A stretch of DNA of 64,000 bases from Chelonoidis abingdonii. Taxonomy: Eukaryota > Chordata > Testudines > Testudinidae. Each line of letters opens with the position of its first letter. Position 1 is the first letter of the stretch. The notes below the pieces were generated by a model that was not told the origin of the DNA, did no database searches, and saw only the letters and a program-made list of their open reading frames with translations. The position numbers were made by a program, and so were the translations under genes. The stretch is from the NCBI RefSeq assembly GCF_003597395.2, contig NC_133773.1, positions 142,853,327 to 142,917,326 on the forward strand, in the 5' to 3' direction. Of this stretch, positions 22,773 to 33,339 are shown piece by piece.

Positions 22773-25617
22773 GTAAGTAAAAGCCATGGATTCATTATAT
22801 TTGCACAACAGTTCAACAATCTGAGTCTTTGGGAGTTAGATTTTTATTTTGTTGTTTCTTGTCTGTGTTTTTTTTGTCTGTCTGTTTGTTTTTTAATAAT
22901 ATACTGAATATATACTGATAAGGGTTTATTCAGCACTCATAGCTCTGGATAGTCCAAATCATCCTGCACTGAGCTCTCCTTTGTGTGCGGGACTGGAAAT
23001 AATAAATACTGCTTCACATTTCCATTTCTCCATTATTTGATCAACCATTTTTGGAATACACCAGTAGGAGGAGTTTACTTATTTTCCATCACTGAATTAA
23101 TACATTTTGTATGGAGTACTATATTTTAAACCAAAACATGGACCTTTTGGTATTCCATTGAAGTAAATGCTAGTGAAAGACACATTATAGGGTTAAATAT
23201 CATACATTTTAAAGACAAAGAGGTAGATTTTCTTCCCTGTGTTACAATGTCTTGGAGAGTAAAACTGAAAGTATTTTTAAAAAAATTATTTTCACCTCTT
23301 AGGTGACTTGTTTATTTCTGGCATTTCTCTCAGCTTGGTAAAATAATAATCATAATCATAATAAAATAAACTGCTCAGTTTTACTTTCAGGTTCTCATGC
23401 ATAGCACTATACTTTTTATGTCCTTTTAAAATCAGTTGAAAGTTAGAATTGTCTCTTTGGGGGAACAGCAACAATAAAACGTGTCCACTCCATCCTCAGT
23501 GAAGGCTGGTGATAGCTGAAAAGAGGGAAATGAAATTGGCACACCGAGTTATTTCCAATTCGACTTATGGCAGGTACACTTCTATTGTATCTAGCTACCT
23601 GAGGTAGGCACATTGCACCCTGCCTTCCTTGAAGAATCTCCACTGGCTATTGTGATCCTTAATATGGGTTTTGAGAAGACTCAGACAGCTGCAAATTGCC
23701 TTTGGGTGCTGCATCATGTAGTGTATTATCATTGCTGCCTGTTCACATTAGCAGATTACTGAACAGGTTTATAAAGTCATTGCTACTACAATTTAACTCT
23801 GTTCATTGAAACTGCCTTCAGCCCCATGTTAACATTTCCATACTGCTATTCTCGGAATCACGGTCAGCTGGAACCATATCTGAGACCTTGTTCTACCCTG
23901 TTCCAACACAGTTCTGTAACCTGCTCACAGCCTAAAAATTGCACAATGTGGAGGCACAATATGCTGTTTCCTTTCAAATCATGTTCAGATTTACATTCAT
24001 CTACTGTACAATTACAGCTCTTTGGACATACAGTTGTAATGTGGCTGTGCACAAACGATATTACAAAATGGGGGGTTGGTTTTACCAGTGTAGATGGGAC
24101 TAATTCATGTTATGAACATGTTGTTAAGGGAATCCATGCTACAAACCTGGTGTTCAGATAACCAAATAGATGAGCATCTGCAGATGTTTCCCATGGCTCT
24201 GGTTTTCCATAGCATGGCAGCTTTATTAACTGGAGATACACTTTCCTGTTTGACTCTGTGCCTTAAGAAAGGGGATATGTAAAGAGAAAATAGACCCAAA
24301 CATTTCTATCACAAAGATGTACTCTCTTTAATCAGGGGGTTCTGACAGCGCAGTGTAAACCACGAGGGCAAAACAAATTAAAACACTTGCGGTTTTTTAA
24401 ATTTTAATAACTTTACTAACATGACAAGTGTTGCCCAATTTATTACATGAAGTGTCTGATAGGAATAGGTTTTACAACAATCATGCAGTTTTACGTAGTC
24501 ATTCAGCATTTATATTAAGGTCATCATCAAATTATCTTGGCACCAAACAGTTATTTTGACAACAACATAACCACCCCGCATGTCCATCCTGTATTGTCAT
24601 TCATCTCTGATTTGGTGGGAGGCTGTTGCATTAGTGAACCTGTTTCGTCTCTGTCCTTTTGGCCAGGACTATGCTTGGGTTTTCTTCTTTGCTTTTGAGT
24701 GGGAGATCTTTTATCATTTCTGAGAGTAGTAGGGAACTATCTTTCTTTCCTACTTTGTTTTTTGGGCAGTGAATTGGGAAATGTTTCTTTGTCACATTGA
24801 TTCACAGAGTCATTGCTCTTTGAGTTTCCCAATGGACTTGAAATCTGTTTCTTTTTTCCAGTTTAGGATCACTGATTATATATTTCGTAAGAGTCTGTTT
24901 GAAATTTTGCATATTTCTCTTTAGTAGGGTAGTCTGCTAAGATAAAGATTATGTGCAAAGAGGATGTGTGATCTAATTTGTGATTTTTATCAGCTGTTCT
25001 CAGTAGGCTGTGTATCTTTCTGACTAGTGTCTTGAGCTGTAGTAGTTGTTTATATCATCGTATGGACGTTAATATTGCCGACACCTAGACATGCAATGTT
25101 TTTTCCTCATGTTGCTAGAACCCTGAATTTGGGGGATATTTTCTGTTTTGCAAAACCTGGCTAACATTAGACATAATGTAATTAACAATTTTTTTCAGCA
25201 GTAGATAACATTCGGTGTCTTTGGTGTCTTTGGTCTGTCAGTGCACTGTTTTTGCACCTTTTCTTTTCTCAGTCTCCTGATAAATACAGTAACTTCTTGG
25301 TACTTTTAAAGACATCTTGCTGGGGTATCTACACAGCAACTGAAAACCTTGTGTGTCCTGTAGAGCTTTTGATTGCAACATGTTCTGGAATGGGATAACG
25401 TTTCAGTATTTCTGTATTCTGTGACAGTGTATCATGATGTGACCAAACACGCTGTATAGTAAAAGGCTGTTAAAAGCCTACCAATAATAAGGTTGTATCA
25501 AGTGTCTCTATATATTATTACAGAAAATGAAGGATTACAGAAGGGTATGTGTAGATATTTTTTCTATTTGTAATGATTCAAACTTTTTTTCAACCCGTCT
25601 CCCTTTTTTCTTTTTAG
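22773..25617. other. EXOC6B intron between exons c and d
   Basis: 2.8 kb. The block 23640-24290 has the look of an interspersed repeat I could not name (it contains gtgaggttacagg-style MITE text only weakly); it is listed as unassigned. The remainder is AT-rich and unremarkable. Confidence 0.4.
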
Positions 25618-25689
25618 TCTTACTGTTCTGACCCAAATCTGGTATTAGACTTGAAGAACCTCATAGTTCTGTTTGCAGATACACTCCAG
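25618..25689 (+). CDS. EXOC6B: EXOC6B coding exon d (24 codons)
   Basis: A long pyrimidine tract (cccttttttctttttag) precedes the exon and gtatgtg follows it. It is a symmetric phase-0 exon of 72 nt encoding SYCSDPNLVLDLKNLIVLF then ADTLQ. Because it is a whole number of codons with phase-0 borders, skipping it would keep the frame, but nothing in the sequence shows that this happens. Residues NLIVLFADTLQ are diagnostic for the family, and VLDLKN fits EXOC6B. Confidence 0.94.
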
Positions 25690-26264
25690 GTATGTGACTG
25701 TCAGATGCTGATGTACATCTGTAGTGCTCGTGAAAGGTGTCCGCCCTTTAAACCGGTTGATGGGCACTGCTTCACCATGTCATGTCTGTTTCTTTATTTT
25801 GTGGTGTATGAATTCAGGGATCAGACTGATAGCCCAGGAGGCAGACACACTGTTTGCACAGGGCAGTTAATCTGTGGGCAGTGGCCCACGCTGCCTTACC
25901 CACGTGATTGGTCCACTTGGACCCAGAGAGACCACCTCTAGGGTTCAGAGTAGGCCCTTGGCCTTTCTGATGAGACTCACATTCAACTCCCTTGTAGGCA
26001 CAGAGTTTTTTGGGATGTCCACACCTGTCCTTTAGGAGCCAGGCCTGTGAAAAAGCCAATAACATTCAACCATTACTGATCTAGTCTGGATTTGAATGGA
26101 CTGCCTGGTGTTTAGTAGACAGGTACTAAATCCCTGAGCCATGCAGTGCTCGTATCAGATTAAATTTCATGACTGTCATGGAAGTGTAGAATTGACTCCT
26201 TTTTCGGTATATCCCAGTGTTAGCATTTCTTATTGAATGAAGGTGCTTGCGTTTCTCAATGCAG
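25690..26264. other. EXOC6B intron between exons d and e
   Basis: 575 bp. The part 26060-26160 has MIR-like text (tctggatttgaatggactgc, ccctgagccatgcagtgctc). Nothing else was recognised. Confidence 0.45.
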
Positions 26265-26362
26265 GGGTATGGCTTCCCTGTAAACCAGCTGTTTGACATG
26301 CTACTGGAAATCAGAGACCAATATAGTGAGACTCTGCTAAAGAAATGGTCAGGAGTTTTCAG
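26265..26362 (+). CDS. EXOC6B: EXOC6B coding exon e (32 codons plus 2 nt)
   Basis: Acceptor ctcaatgcag, donor gtaaga. Encodes GYGFPVNQLFDMLLEIRDQ followed by YSETLLKKWSGVF and the first two bases (AG) of an arginine codon finished at 33234. The GYGFPV motif and LLKKW block are strongly conserved in Sec15 proteins. It lies just upstream of an intron of 6871 bp that is mostly an antisense Gypsy retrotransposon. Local intron sequence on both sides looks ordinary and the donor is strong, so splicing is not visibly compromised. Confidence 0.95.
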
Positions 26363-26564
26363 GTAAGAAGCTTTTAATACACGGTGGCAAGACTTTACTT
26401 GCACAGATTTTATGTAGAGGTTAAAATGTTTTTTTGTTTGTTTTTTAATTTTTATTTAAAGGGACACTAACAGCATGCTTATGTCTAAAATTCAGCCCGT
26501 GTTAAAGTTTCTATAACTTGGTATAGCCTATCCACCTTGGGAGAGGGAGAGGAAGTAGCAACAT

Positions 26565-26905
26565 AGCTGTAAACAAAGCTGGGCAGCCAACCTTGGCTGG
26601 AGGAGGGTTTGGAGCAGGACACAGGCTGAGACCAGGGCTGAGGCATGGCAGAGGCTGGAGCAGGAGCAGTCTGTCAGAACTAACTACTACCAGGGAGCAT
26701 TCCCAGCAAGGTAGTGATGTTGAGGAAACTGGAGTGGCTGCTTTCATATGGAGCCTATATACCTGCCTTGGGGTTACCTGGTCAGATTTTCACTTGTGGA
26801 TTGACTGGGCCCTTAGGCCTTGCAGGTAATTGTCTCAAGTGACTCGTCAGGCTCAAAACACTCAGGCTCAGGGATGACTCATCAAGCTCGGAACGTTCAT
26901 CAGAG
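26565..26905 (-). repeat. Gypsy 3' LTR
   Basis: Shares with 32238-32512 the blocks gcaggagcagtctgtcagaa, gagcctatatacctgc and others in the same order. Just inside it is cttccaacctccctctc, whose complement is a polypurine tract as expected next to a 3' LTR. Borders are approximate. Confidence 0.75.
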
Positions 26906-26930
26906 TACCTTCCAACCTCCCTCTCGATCC

Positions 26931-27119
26931 CTAAAAAAGATGCCTACCGGGCATGCTCAGGCCTGGTTTATTGGCATGTGACTGAGGGACTTCTCGAAGT
27001 AGGGCAGTTGCATGTATGTTATTGGCCAGCTCCCAGGAGCAGTCAGCTGGACCATAATCCTTCCAATCAACAAAGTAAGTGATATTCCCTCGGTGAACTT
27101 TGGAGTCCAAGATCTTCAC
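26931..27119 (-). pseudogene. Gypsy integrase C-terminal chromodomain remnant
   Basis: The minus-strand frame reads ILDSKVHRGNITYFVDWKDY then GPADCSWE. The aromatic Y/F, W and the YxVDWKxYxxxxxSWE pattern are those of a chromodomain, here at the end of the integrase of a chromovirus-type Gypsy element. It is only a 62-codon open piece. Confidence 0.8.
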
Positions 27120-27461
27120 AAGTTACTCCTCATGTCCCTGGACCATATTGGATGGAGAAGCAATTGAACTCTTCTGGGAAAGGTGTTGTCACTATGCTTT
27201 TTCAGCCAGGAGATGTAGAATACCAGGTGTCTTTTCATATTTTGGGGCAATTGGAGTTCAAAGAGTACAGGTTTGATCTGCTGGATGACCCACAGTGGGC
27301 CAAGGTATCAGTAATCCACTTCTCGTGAAGGAGGAGAGCCATACTTCATCCCCAACCGTGATTGAGGGGTTGCCTGCCTACAGAGGTCAGTATCATGTTT
27401 GTAATCCTTTCTGGCTGATTCTAGGTGGGCTTTCAACTTCTCCTGGATGCAGTGCAAGTGT

Positions 27462-27666
27462 TTAACTAGGTTGGAGACTGCGTGACTTGTGGCATGGATG
27501 GATAAAATGGTTGGTGGAAACCATAGTTGGTGTAAAAATGACTCTGGTGGGTTGATCTGTGGTCGGAGTTGTTGAAAGCGAATTCAGCAAAAGGAAGAAG
27601 CAAAACCCAGTCATTCTGGTGGTAACTGATAAAGCAGTGGTGGTATTGTTCAAGTATTTGGTTCAC
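27462..27666 (-). pseudogene. Gypsy integrase core fragment
   Basis: Minus-strand text LEQYHHCFISYHQNDWVLLL followed by PFAEFAFNN and HxSTHQSHFYTNYG matches the end of the Gypsy integrase core (usually ...W...LP.AEFAYNN..HSSTG.SPF...YG). Two overlapping frames show a frameshift. Confidence 0.8.
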
Positions 27667-28673
27667 TCATTCCAACTGTCCATTGGTCTGGGAGTGATAA
27701 ACCAAGGAGACATGCTAATCCACATCCAGGAGCTCAAACAGCTCACCAGACATGTGAAATGAACTTCAGTCTTCGATCAGATGTAAAGTTACATGGTAGA
27801 CAATGGAGTTTACAGATATGGTTGTAAAACAGTTGGGATGTTACGTCTGCAGTGAGAATTTGAAGGTATGGCACAAAATGTGACTTTTTATAAGCAGGTT
27901 GCCAATGACCAACACAGTTGTGTGGCTCTGGGAATTGGGAAGATCAGTGAATAAAATTCTTAGATATGGAAGAGCGGGGTTGAAATGGAGTTGGCAGGGC
28001 AATAGCGTGCCCAGGGGTTTGCCCCAGGGAGTCTTTTGTTTTAGCACATATGTCAGAGGAGCTGATGATGTAGGGCTCGATGAGCAAATGCAGTTTTGGC
28101 CACAGAAATTTCAAGACACCAGCCTCATTATTTTCCAGTGACTGAAGTTGCCAGTTGGGGTGCATCCCGACATAGCCAGAGTATTGCTAGGCATGGCTGA
28201 TCTTCAGGGATATACATCCAGACTTTATACAAGAGGATCCCTTTGTTGACTGAGAATTTAGAGTCAGAAGCTAGGCCTGTATCAGTCAACATAAGTTTTG
28301 CCACAAATGGATTGGAGGGATAGAAGGGACCTCATGAGAGACAGCAAACTGTTATTGCAAAATTGGCAAAATGGCAGGGTTTCAAGATAGTGGCAGATTC
28401 TGGATCCCCATCTCCTTTTTCCCAGTACGGCCTCGTATGAAACCGTGCATTGGGTTTATCATTCCTGGCACCCAGGTGATAGGTCAGGGTGAAGTAGAAC
28501 CAGGAAGAAAAGGGAATGGGGAACGAGTGGATCTGATGTTGATTGAGAGCTTTGACAGTTCACAGGAATTCTAGATTTTTGAGATTATACATACCTAGGC
28601 TGGGAAACATCCTCCTTCCAGATGATGGTGCCATTCTTCAAAAGCCAGCTGTTCTTTATCACTGATCTGATCG

Positions 28674-28862
28674 CTGGGGGGAGGGATAGCTCAGTGGTTT
28701 GAGCATTAGCCTGTTAAACCCACATTTGTGAGTTCAGTCCTTGAGGGGGTCATTTAGGGATCTGGGGCAAAAATCTGTCTGGGGTTTGCTCCTGCTTTGA
28801 GCAGGGGGTTGGACTAGATGACTTCCTGAGGTCCCTTCCAACCCTGACATTCTATGATTCTT
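28674..28862 (+). mobile_element. tRNA-derived SINE with CR1-like 3' tail, copy 2
   Basis: Same family as 18421-18592: A box tagctcagtgg, B box gagttcagtcc, tail ttggactagatgacttcctg and cccttccaaccctgacattc. Inserted in the RNase H part of the Gypsy element, so it is younger than that element. Confidence 0.9.
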
Positions 28863-29150
28863 ATAGTTTTGATCCATGGGCATCAATTTCTGGAAATAAA
28901 ATACACAAGAAAGCAGCACATCCTGGGGCCCATGCCATTGTGGCAGAACTACCCTGATTGCATAATTGGAGGCATCTACTTCAACATCAGAGGGTTTTGC
29001 CAGGTTTGGATGTAGAAAAATGTATGCTGATGTACACCCTTCCTTTAATTGATCAAAGGCAGACTGGGCTTCCATTGTCCAAGCAAATATAGTATTTTTC
29101 TGGAGCAGTTGAGTAATTGGAGTCACCACCTTCAAAAACCCCTTGATGAA
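28863..29150 (-). pseudogene. Gypsy reverse transcriptase end and RNase H start
   Basis: The minus-strand frame (part of 28734-29135) reads TPITQLLQKNTIFAWTMEAQ, SAFDQLKEG and DVEVDASNYAIRVVLPQ. The sequence pattern F.W...AQ.AF..LK and VDAS...I..VL.Q is that of the Gypsy RT/RNase H junction, with the RNase H catalytic Asp in VDAS present. It is cut by the SINE on one side and by the solo LTR on the other. Confidence 0.85.
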
Positions 29151-29230
29151 TCTCCAGTAGAAGTTGGCAAACCCTAGGAAACACTAGATGTCATGGACAT
29201 TTCTTGAGGCTGCTCAATCCATGATCATGG

Positions 29231-30034
29231 TGTCATGGAGCCACAGGATCAGTGCTACGCCCTTAGCTTTGGAACAGTCTCTAGGAAGAATCCATTCAGT
29301 GTTCCATACCCCCTTGAGGTCTCACTCTTCCTCCAGGGTTAGCCACGCTGTTTCACTGCCTCTGTAGACTGGACCTTTGGGCTTTCAGCATTCCTGCTTC
29401 ACACTGGTGAGCTCTGTTCAGTGAGTCCTGCTGAGATAGAGTCCTGGTAGAGACTTGTACGCTCTTCAGAGGTTAATGCACCTCAGCAAGCACTGTCAAC
29501 GCAAGAGGGCTTATTAGTCAATTGAAACAGTGCTTGGAAAGTCCTGAGGTCAGCATAGAGAAATGAAGATCAAAGCGTAGGCTATTTTGGTTAGCTCTTA
29601 GCCCAGCCAAGCTGTAGTGTTCAAGCTCTGTGGGTCTCTGTTTGACCACCTTGGTCAGTTCCCACTTGAAAGCCCCAACTCCTTCCAGCAGCTAGCTCTT
29701 TATTCTCCTTAAACCTTTCCAGTCCTTTGTTCTCTAGCTGGGGGCTTATGCTCAGCTTCCCTGAGGAGAGTGAGGGAAATCAATATCCCTCCAGGTTGTC
29801 AGTTGCTAGGTGTCAATGTCCTAGTGATTGGATTTGCCATTGTCTTCTCAGATGCTCCATTCATATACGGACTAAGGCATAGAAAGCTAGACAACATTCA
29901 TACCTATGTCTCTTAACCTGCTCTGATAGCAAACAGCCCTTGTCCACCCACTGGGTAACAATGCAGCATATAGCGGAAACTGAGGAACACACAGCATTCA
30001 TAAAAATATTACAGAAAATTCCCACTTCATCACA
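29231..30034 (-). mobile_element. Solo LTR inserted in the Gypsy element
   Basis: On the minus strand it starts tgtgatgaagtgggaatttt and ends ...ggctccatgaca, giving TG...CA ends and about 804 bp. The start resembles an LTR very common in turtles (tgtgacgaagtggga type). No internal retroviral coding region is attached, so it is a solo LTR. It interrupts the Gypsy reverse transcriptase. A clear target duplication was not found (flanks catgg and actgg share 3 of 5 positions). Confidence 0.7.
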
Positions 30035-30059
30035 ACTGGACAGTCTTTGAGGATCCATA

Positions 30060-30870
30060 TCTATTCTGTTGAGGGAAGTGGTATGTAGCCTAAGAAGTCA
30101 ACAGAATGGTGGTCAAACTCAGTTCTCAGGTTTCCCTTACAGGCTGTTTGCTCAGAGGTGCACAAGTACCAGGAGAATATGATGATCATGGAGGTTTAGT
30201 TTTTCTGAGAAGATGTCATCCAGGTAGATCACCACAAATTGATCTTACAACACTTCTAAAAATGTCGTTGACAAAGTGCTGGAACATGACTGGGGCACTG
30301 GAGAGATGGAAAGGCAAAACTAGGTACTCAAAATGGCCATAAGGTGTGAAATGCAATTTTCCATTTGTTGCCCTCGTGAATGGGGACTAGATTGCAAGTG
30401 GCATGAAGTCAAGCTTGGTAAATGCCCTCAACAGAATCGACCCTTTTCAACAACACATTATTCAGAGGCAAGGGTACCTTGTTCTTGATCGTGATTCTGT
30501 TCAGTGCAGATAGTCTACACAAAGACACAAGGAGCTGTCTTTGGTTTTAAATGAACAAAACAGAGGCTCCAGCAGGAGGCATGGAAGGACAAATTGTGTG
30601 TTTTTTGCTAGATTCTCATCCAGGTATTCTCATAAGGCCCTGAGTTCTGGTTCCAGTAAGGGTAAAATCCATCCAGACGGAATCCTTACCCCGGCTAGGT
30701 CACAGTCTGTGCAGGGTAAGATGTCACCATTTCTTTTGTAAAATACATCAGTAAAATCTTGGTATTTTGTTTCCTTCTAGCTGTTGAACACAGAAGGCCG
30801 TGGCCTTCTCCATGCCCCTTTTTCTTTTCTGGGCGCCCAACTTGACTAGGCACAGTTGCTGGCAGTAGCT
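30060..30870 (-). pseudogene. Gypsy reverse transcriptase core
   Basis: On the minus strand the pieces FEYLVLPFHLSSAP, FQHFVNDIF and QFVVIYLDDIFSEKL are recognisable. The YLDD catalytic motif is at 30215-30226 and is intact, although frames around it are broken. The order in the element (after protease, before RNase H) is as expected. Confidence 0.8.
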
Positions 30871-30879
30871 TGACTTGAA

Positions 30880-31308
30880 TCATATCTTTTGTGTCTTGCA
30901 AGAGGTCTTTGGATCATGCACTGAGAGCCAGGGAATGCAGAGCACGATGGAAAAGTGCGGTGAGATGATTAAATTGAACTGCAGAATTTCCATATGGTTT
31001 TGGATTTTGAGCTGGAGGAGTGCGGTTTGATGAGTGACTGGACCTGAGAATGGTGTGCTACCATTAGTTGACTCCACTCGGTCTGAGGTGGTACTGCCAC
31101 ACTGGGATTCTTCCACACTGGCCAAACCTGCATCCATAAAGTTACTAGAAGCCCTGGAATTCACTAGCATGAGCTGGGTGCAGCTCACCTCAGGTGTAGT
31201 CAGGATACAGAGACAGCGCAAGACCTGCAGATGTGGAAAGTGGTAGTTTGCGGGTGCCAAGATATGTGATGGCAGAAGAGAGGGCTTGTGTGGAGAACTC
31301 AATTCCAT
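30880..31308 (-). pseudogene. Gypsy aspartic protease region
   Basis: The minus-strand frame of 142 codons contains LMLVNSRASSNFMDAGLA. In Gypsy proteases this is normally L(V/I)DSGASxNF(M/I)D; here the catalytic Asp is replaced (NSRAS), so it is inactive. The rest (HxTALLQLKIQNHMEILQFN, LGIPWL-like LCIPWLSVHDP) fits the same family. Confidence 0.8.
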
Positions 31309-31379
31309 GGTTATGTGCTGCTGTGACCCCTCTAATGGTGCTGGATTTGGTCATTTCCCAGATTTGTCAAGGGCCTGGA

Positions 31380-32198
31380 TTTATGGGGGAGGGGAAGGAC
31401 TCAGTGGCAAAGGAGCTTTGTCCACCACAGTATAGGCAAAGGCTGTTTCACCCATGAAGTCCCTTCATGTTGCATGGGTCTTCATAGGCTCTAGCTTTGG
31501 AGCAGTCCATGAGGATGGCCACAATGGAGCAGGGCTTGGCTGAGGTTACAGGCATGTCTTTTTTTTTTTTTCTTGGAGTCACTCAGATGATTCTTGACCC
31601 AATGCAAAATTCAATATGAGTTCAGAATAGTGGGGGCTTGACCTAGGCCAGTTCATCTTTTACATCATCATTCAGACCTTGGCAGAAATGGTAGATCTGG
31701 CCTGCCTTGTTCCTTGACGTATCGGCAACCAGACACTGAAGGTAGGCGGCATATGGCAGGACAGGCCAATGGTCTTGTTTGAGAAAGGCCTTGTTTGCTT
31801 CAGCTATACAAGTGCTATTCGGATCATCAGATGGGATCGAAAGGGTATGAGATTAATTCATTGAAATCAGTAAGGACCAGGGTTGCCTGTTCCAGAAGTG
31901 GTGAGGCCCATTCTAGGGCTTCACTGATCAATAAACTAAGAAGACCCATCTTGGTCTGGTCATCAGGATACATTGCAGGACACATCCAGAACAAAAAGCA
32001 GCATTTAATAAAACCACAGAACTTCTGGCAGCTGCCATCAAATCTTTCTGGCAGTGGAACCTTTGGGCTATGTTCCAGAGGGACTGTTGCCGGCAGTACT
32101 GGATCTGTTGGGATTTGGGAGCAGAGGAAATTGTTCTCCTGTTGCATCTGGGCAAGCTGACCCCAAAGGTTGTGGACCAACTGCTGGGGGTGTTCCAT
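31380..32198 (-). pseudogene. Gypsy gag remnant with partial zinc knuckle
   Basis: A minus-strand frame at 31827-32198 begins MEHPQQLVHNLWGQLAQMQQ and has VPLPERFDGSCQKFCGFIKC and the typical YPDDQTKMGLLSLLISEALE block. Farther along, near 31400-31440, LCLYCGGQ keeps the first half of a CCHC zinc knuckle. Stops separate the parts. Confidence 0.8.
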
Positions 32199-32237
32199 TT
32201 CAGTGACCAGAGATGAGCACTTTGGGGAGAAGTCTGC

Positions 32238-32512
32238 TCAAATGGTCAGCACAGTTGGGCAACCTGCCATGGCTTGAGCAGGAATAGATGATGGTTGGAG
32301 CAGGAGTGGAGATAGGCACAGGTTGAAGCAGAGGCAGGAACAGGCTGGCATAGGAGCAGTCTGTCAGAACTACCAACAAAGTAGAGACTGCTTTCATTAG
32401 GAGCCTATATACCTGCGTGATGATCACCTGGTTAGACTCTTGCTTGTGGTTTGGTTGGGCCTTGCAAATAATTATCTCAAATGACTCCTCAGCCTCAGAG
32501 CTCTCATCACAA
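32238..32512 (-). repeat. Gypsy 5' LTR
   Basis: The partner of the 26565-26905 LTR, shorter through internal deletions. Shared text includes aggagcagtctgtcagaact and gcctatatacctgc. The two LTRs differ at many positions, so the insertion is old. Confidence 0.75.
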
Positions 32513-32567
32513 GTGATATCCATGTGATGCATTCACTTTTGCTACTTCTTTGACCACCTAAAATACA

Positions 32568-32962
32568 AGGTATGTCTTCATTGCAGAGTTAACTTGGATG
32601 ATTGGCATTCAGGCCTGAACACTGGGATAGTCTAAGCTGGGTGTGAGCCAGCCACACTTCAAAGCCAGACCTGAGCTGCTGTGTCTTCACTAGTGCTGCA
32701 CTCACCTCTGTGATGTCAGGACTTCTGGAGGCACATCCCCCAGTTCTTTGTGCTGCAGTGAGCTGAGCTGCACTATGGCCTTTTTGTCAGTGAATTCTGG
32801 GAAAAGATATCTGTCCTTCCTGGCTCGTAGGGGGCATTGTGGGAAGGCATTGGAGGATCATCAGCGCTCAAATGATTTACCTGCGTCCTCACTGTAAAGT
32901 GGGCAGGTTACTCACCCAAGTGAAAACCCCAGATGACCCAGACTGAAAGCACTACTAATTCG
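32568..32962. repeat. MITE-like repeat
   Basis: Text such as gcagagttaacttggatgat, ggcattcaggcctgaacact and ctgctgtgtcttcactagtg resembles a common turtle MITE, with the right end gggcaggttactcacccaag giving partial complementarity to the left. Borders and target duplication were not resolved. Confidence 0.45.
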
Positions 32963-33233
32963 GATCAGAGGTCTTTGTGTAGGGAAAGGATTGGGGTTAG
33001 AGGCAACCCCTGGGTAAGAGCAGCACTCCTAGCCATTTTAGTTTAGAGCCACATGTCCCCTATTTCTCATCTTGAAACGCTCTGTGCTGCTGTAATTCAT
33101 TCTGCTAGGCCTATGTGAATGCCAGTAACCTTTGATATTGGCTGTTCTGCTCGGCTTCTGGACAGATGTGCTCCTGGTGGTAACTATTTCTCTGCGCAAG
33201 AAAGGTTACTGTAACTGTTCTCTTATTTTACAG

Positions 33234-33339
33234 AAATATACTTGATTCAGATAATTACAGTCCCATACCCGTAGCTAATGAAGAACTTTATAAGAAGATA
33301 ATAGGACAGTTCCCATTCCAGGATCCAGAGCTGGAAAAG
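33234..33339 (+). CDS. EXOC6B: EXOC6B coding exon f (1 nt plus 35 codons)
   Basis: Acceptor tcttattttacag, donor gtaagg. The first A completes the AGA arginine codon begun in the previous exon, then reads NILDSDNYSPIPVANEELYK and on to FPFQDPELEK, ending in phase 0. DNYSPIPV and FPFQD are conserved in vertebrate Sec15. NILDSDNY matches EXOC6B, where EXOC6 has a different lead-in (from memory). The exon begins about 720 bp downstream of the right LTR of the Gypsy insertion, with a MITE-like repeat between. Confidence 0.95.

Larger units (their letters stand above)
26565..32512 (-). mobile_element. Decayed Ty3/Gypsy chromodomain LTR retrotransposon (antisense)
   Basis: A 5.9-kb element with diverged LTRs at both ends and, read on the minus strand from right to left, gag, zinc knuckle, protease, reverse transcriptase, RNase H, integrase and a C-terminal chromodomain. 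This is the standard Ty3/Gypsy order. All frames are broken by stops and shifts, and a SINE (28674-28862) and a solo LTR (29231-30034) have landed inside. It fills most of the intron between exons e and f, in antisense to EXOC6B. Host duplication at the borders was not resolved. Confidence 0.88.

Noticed and set aside
31827..32198. Domesticated gag gene
   Set aside because: It is part of a recognisable decayed Gypsy element with both LTRs and broken frames downstream; no sign of selection can be seen.
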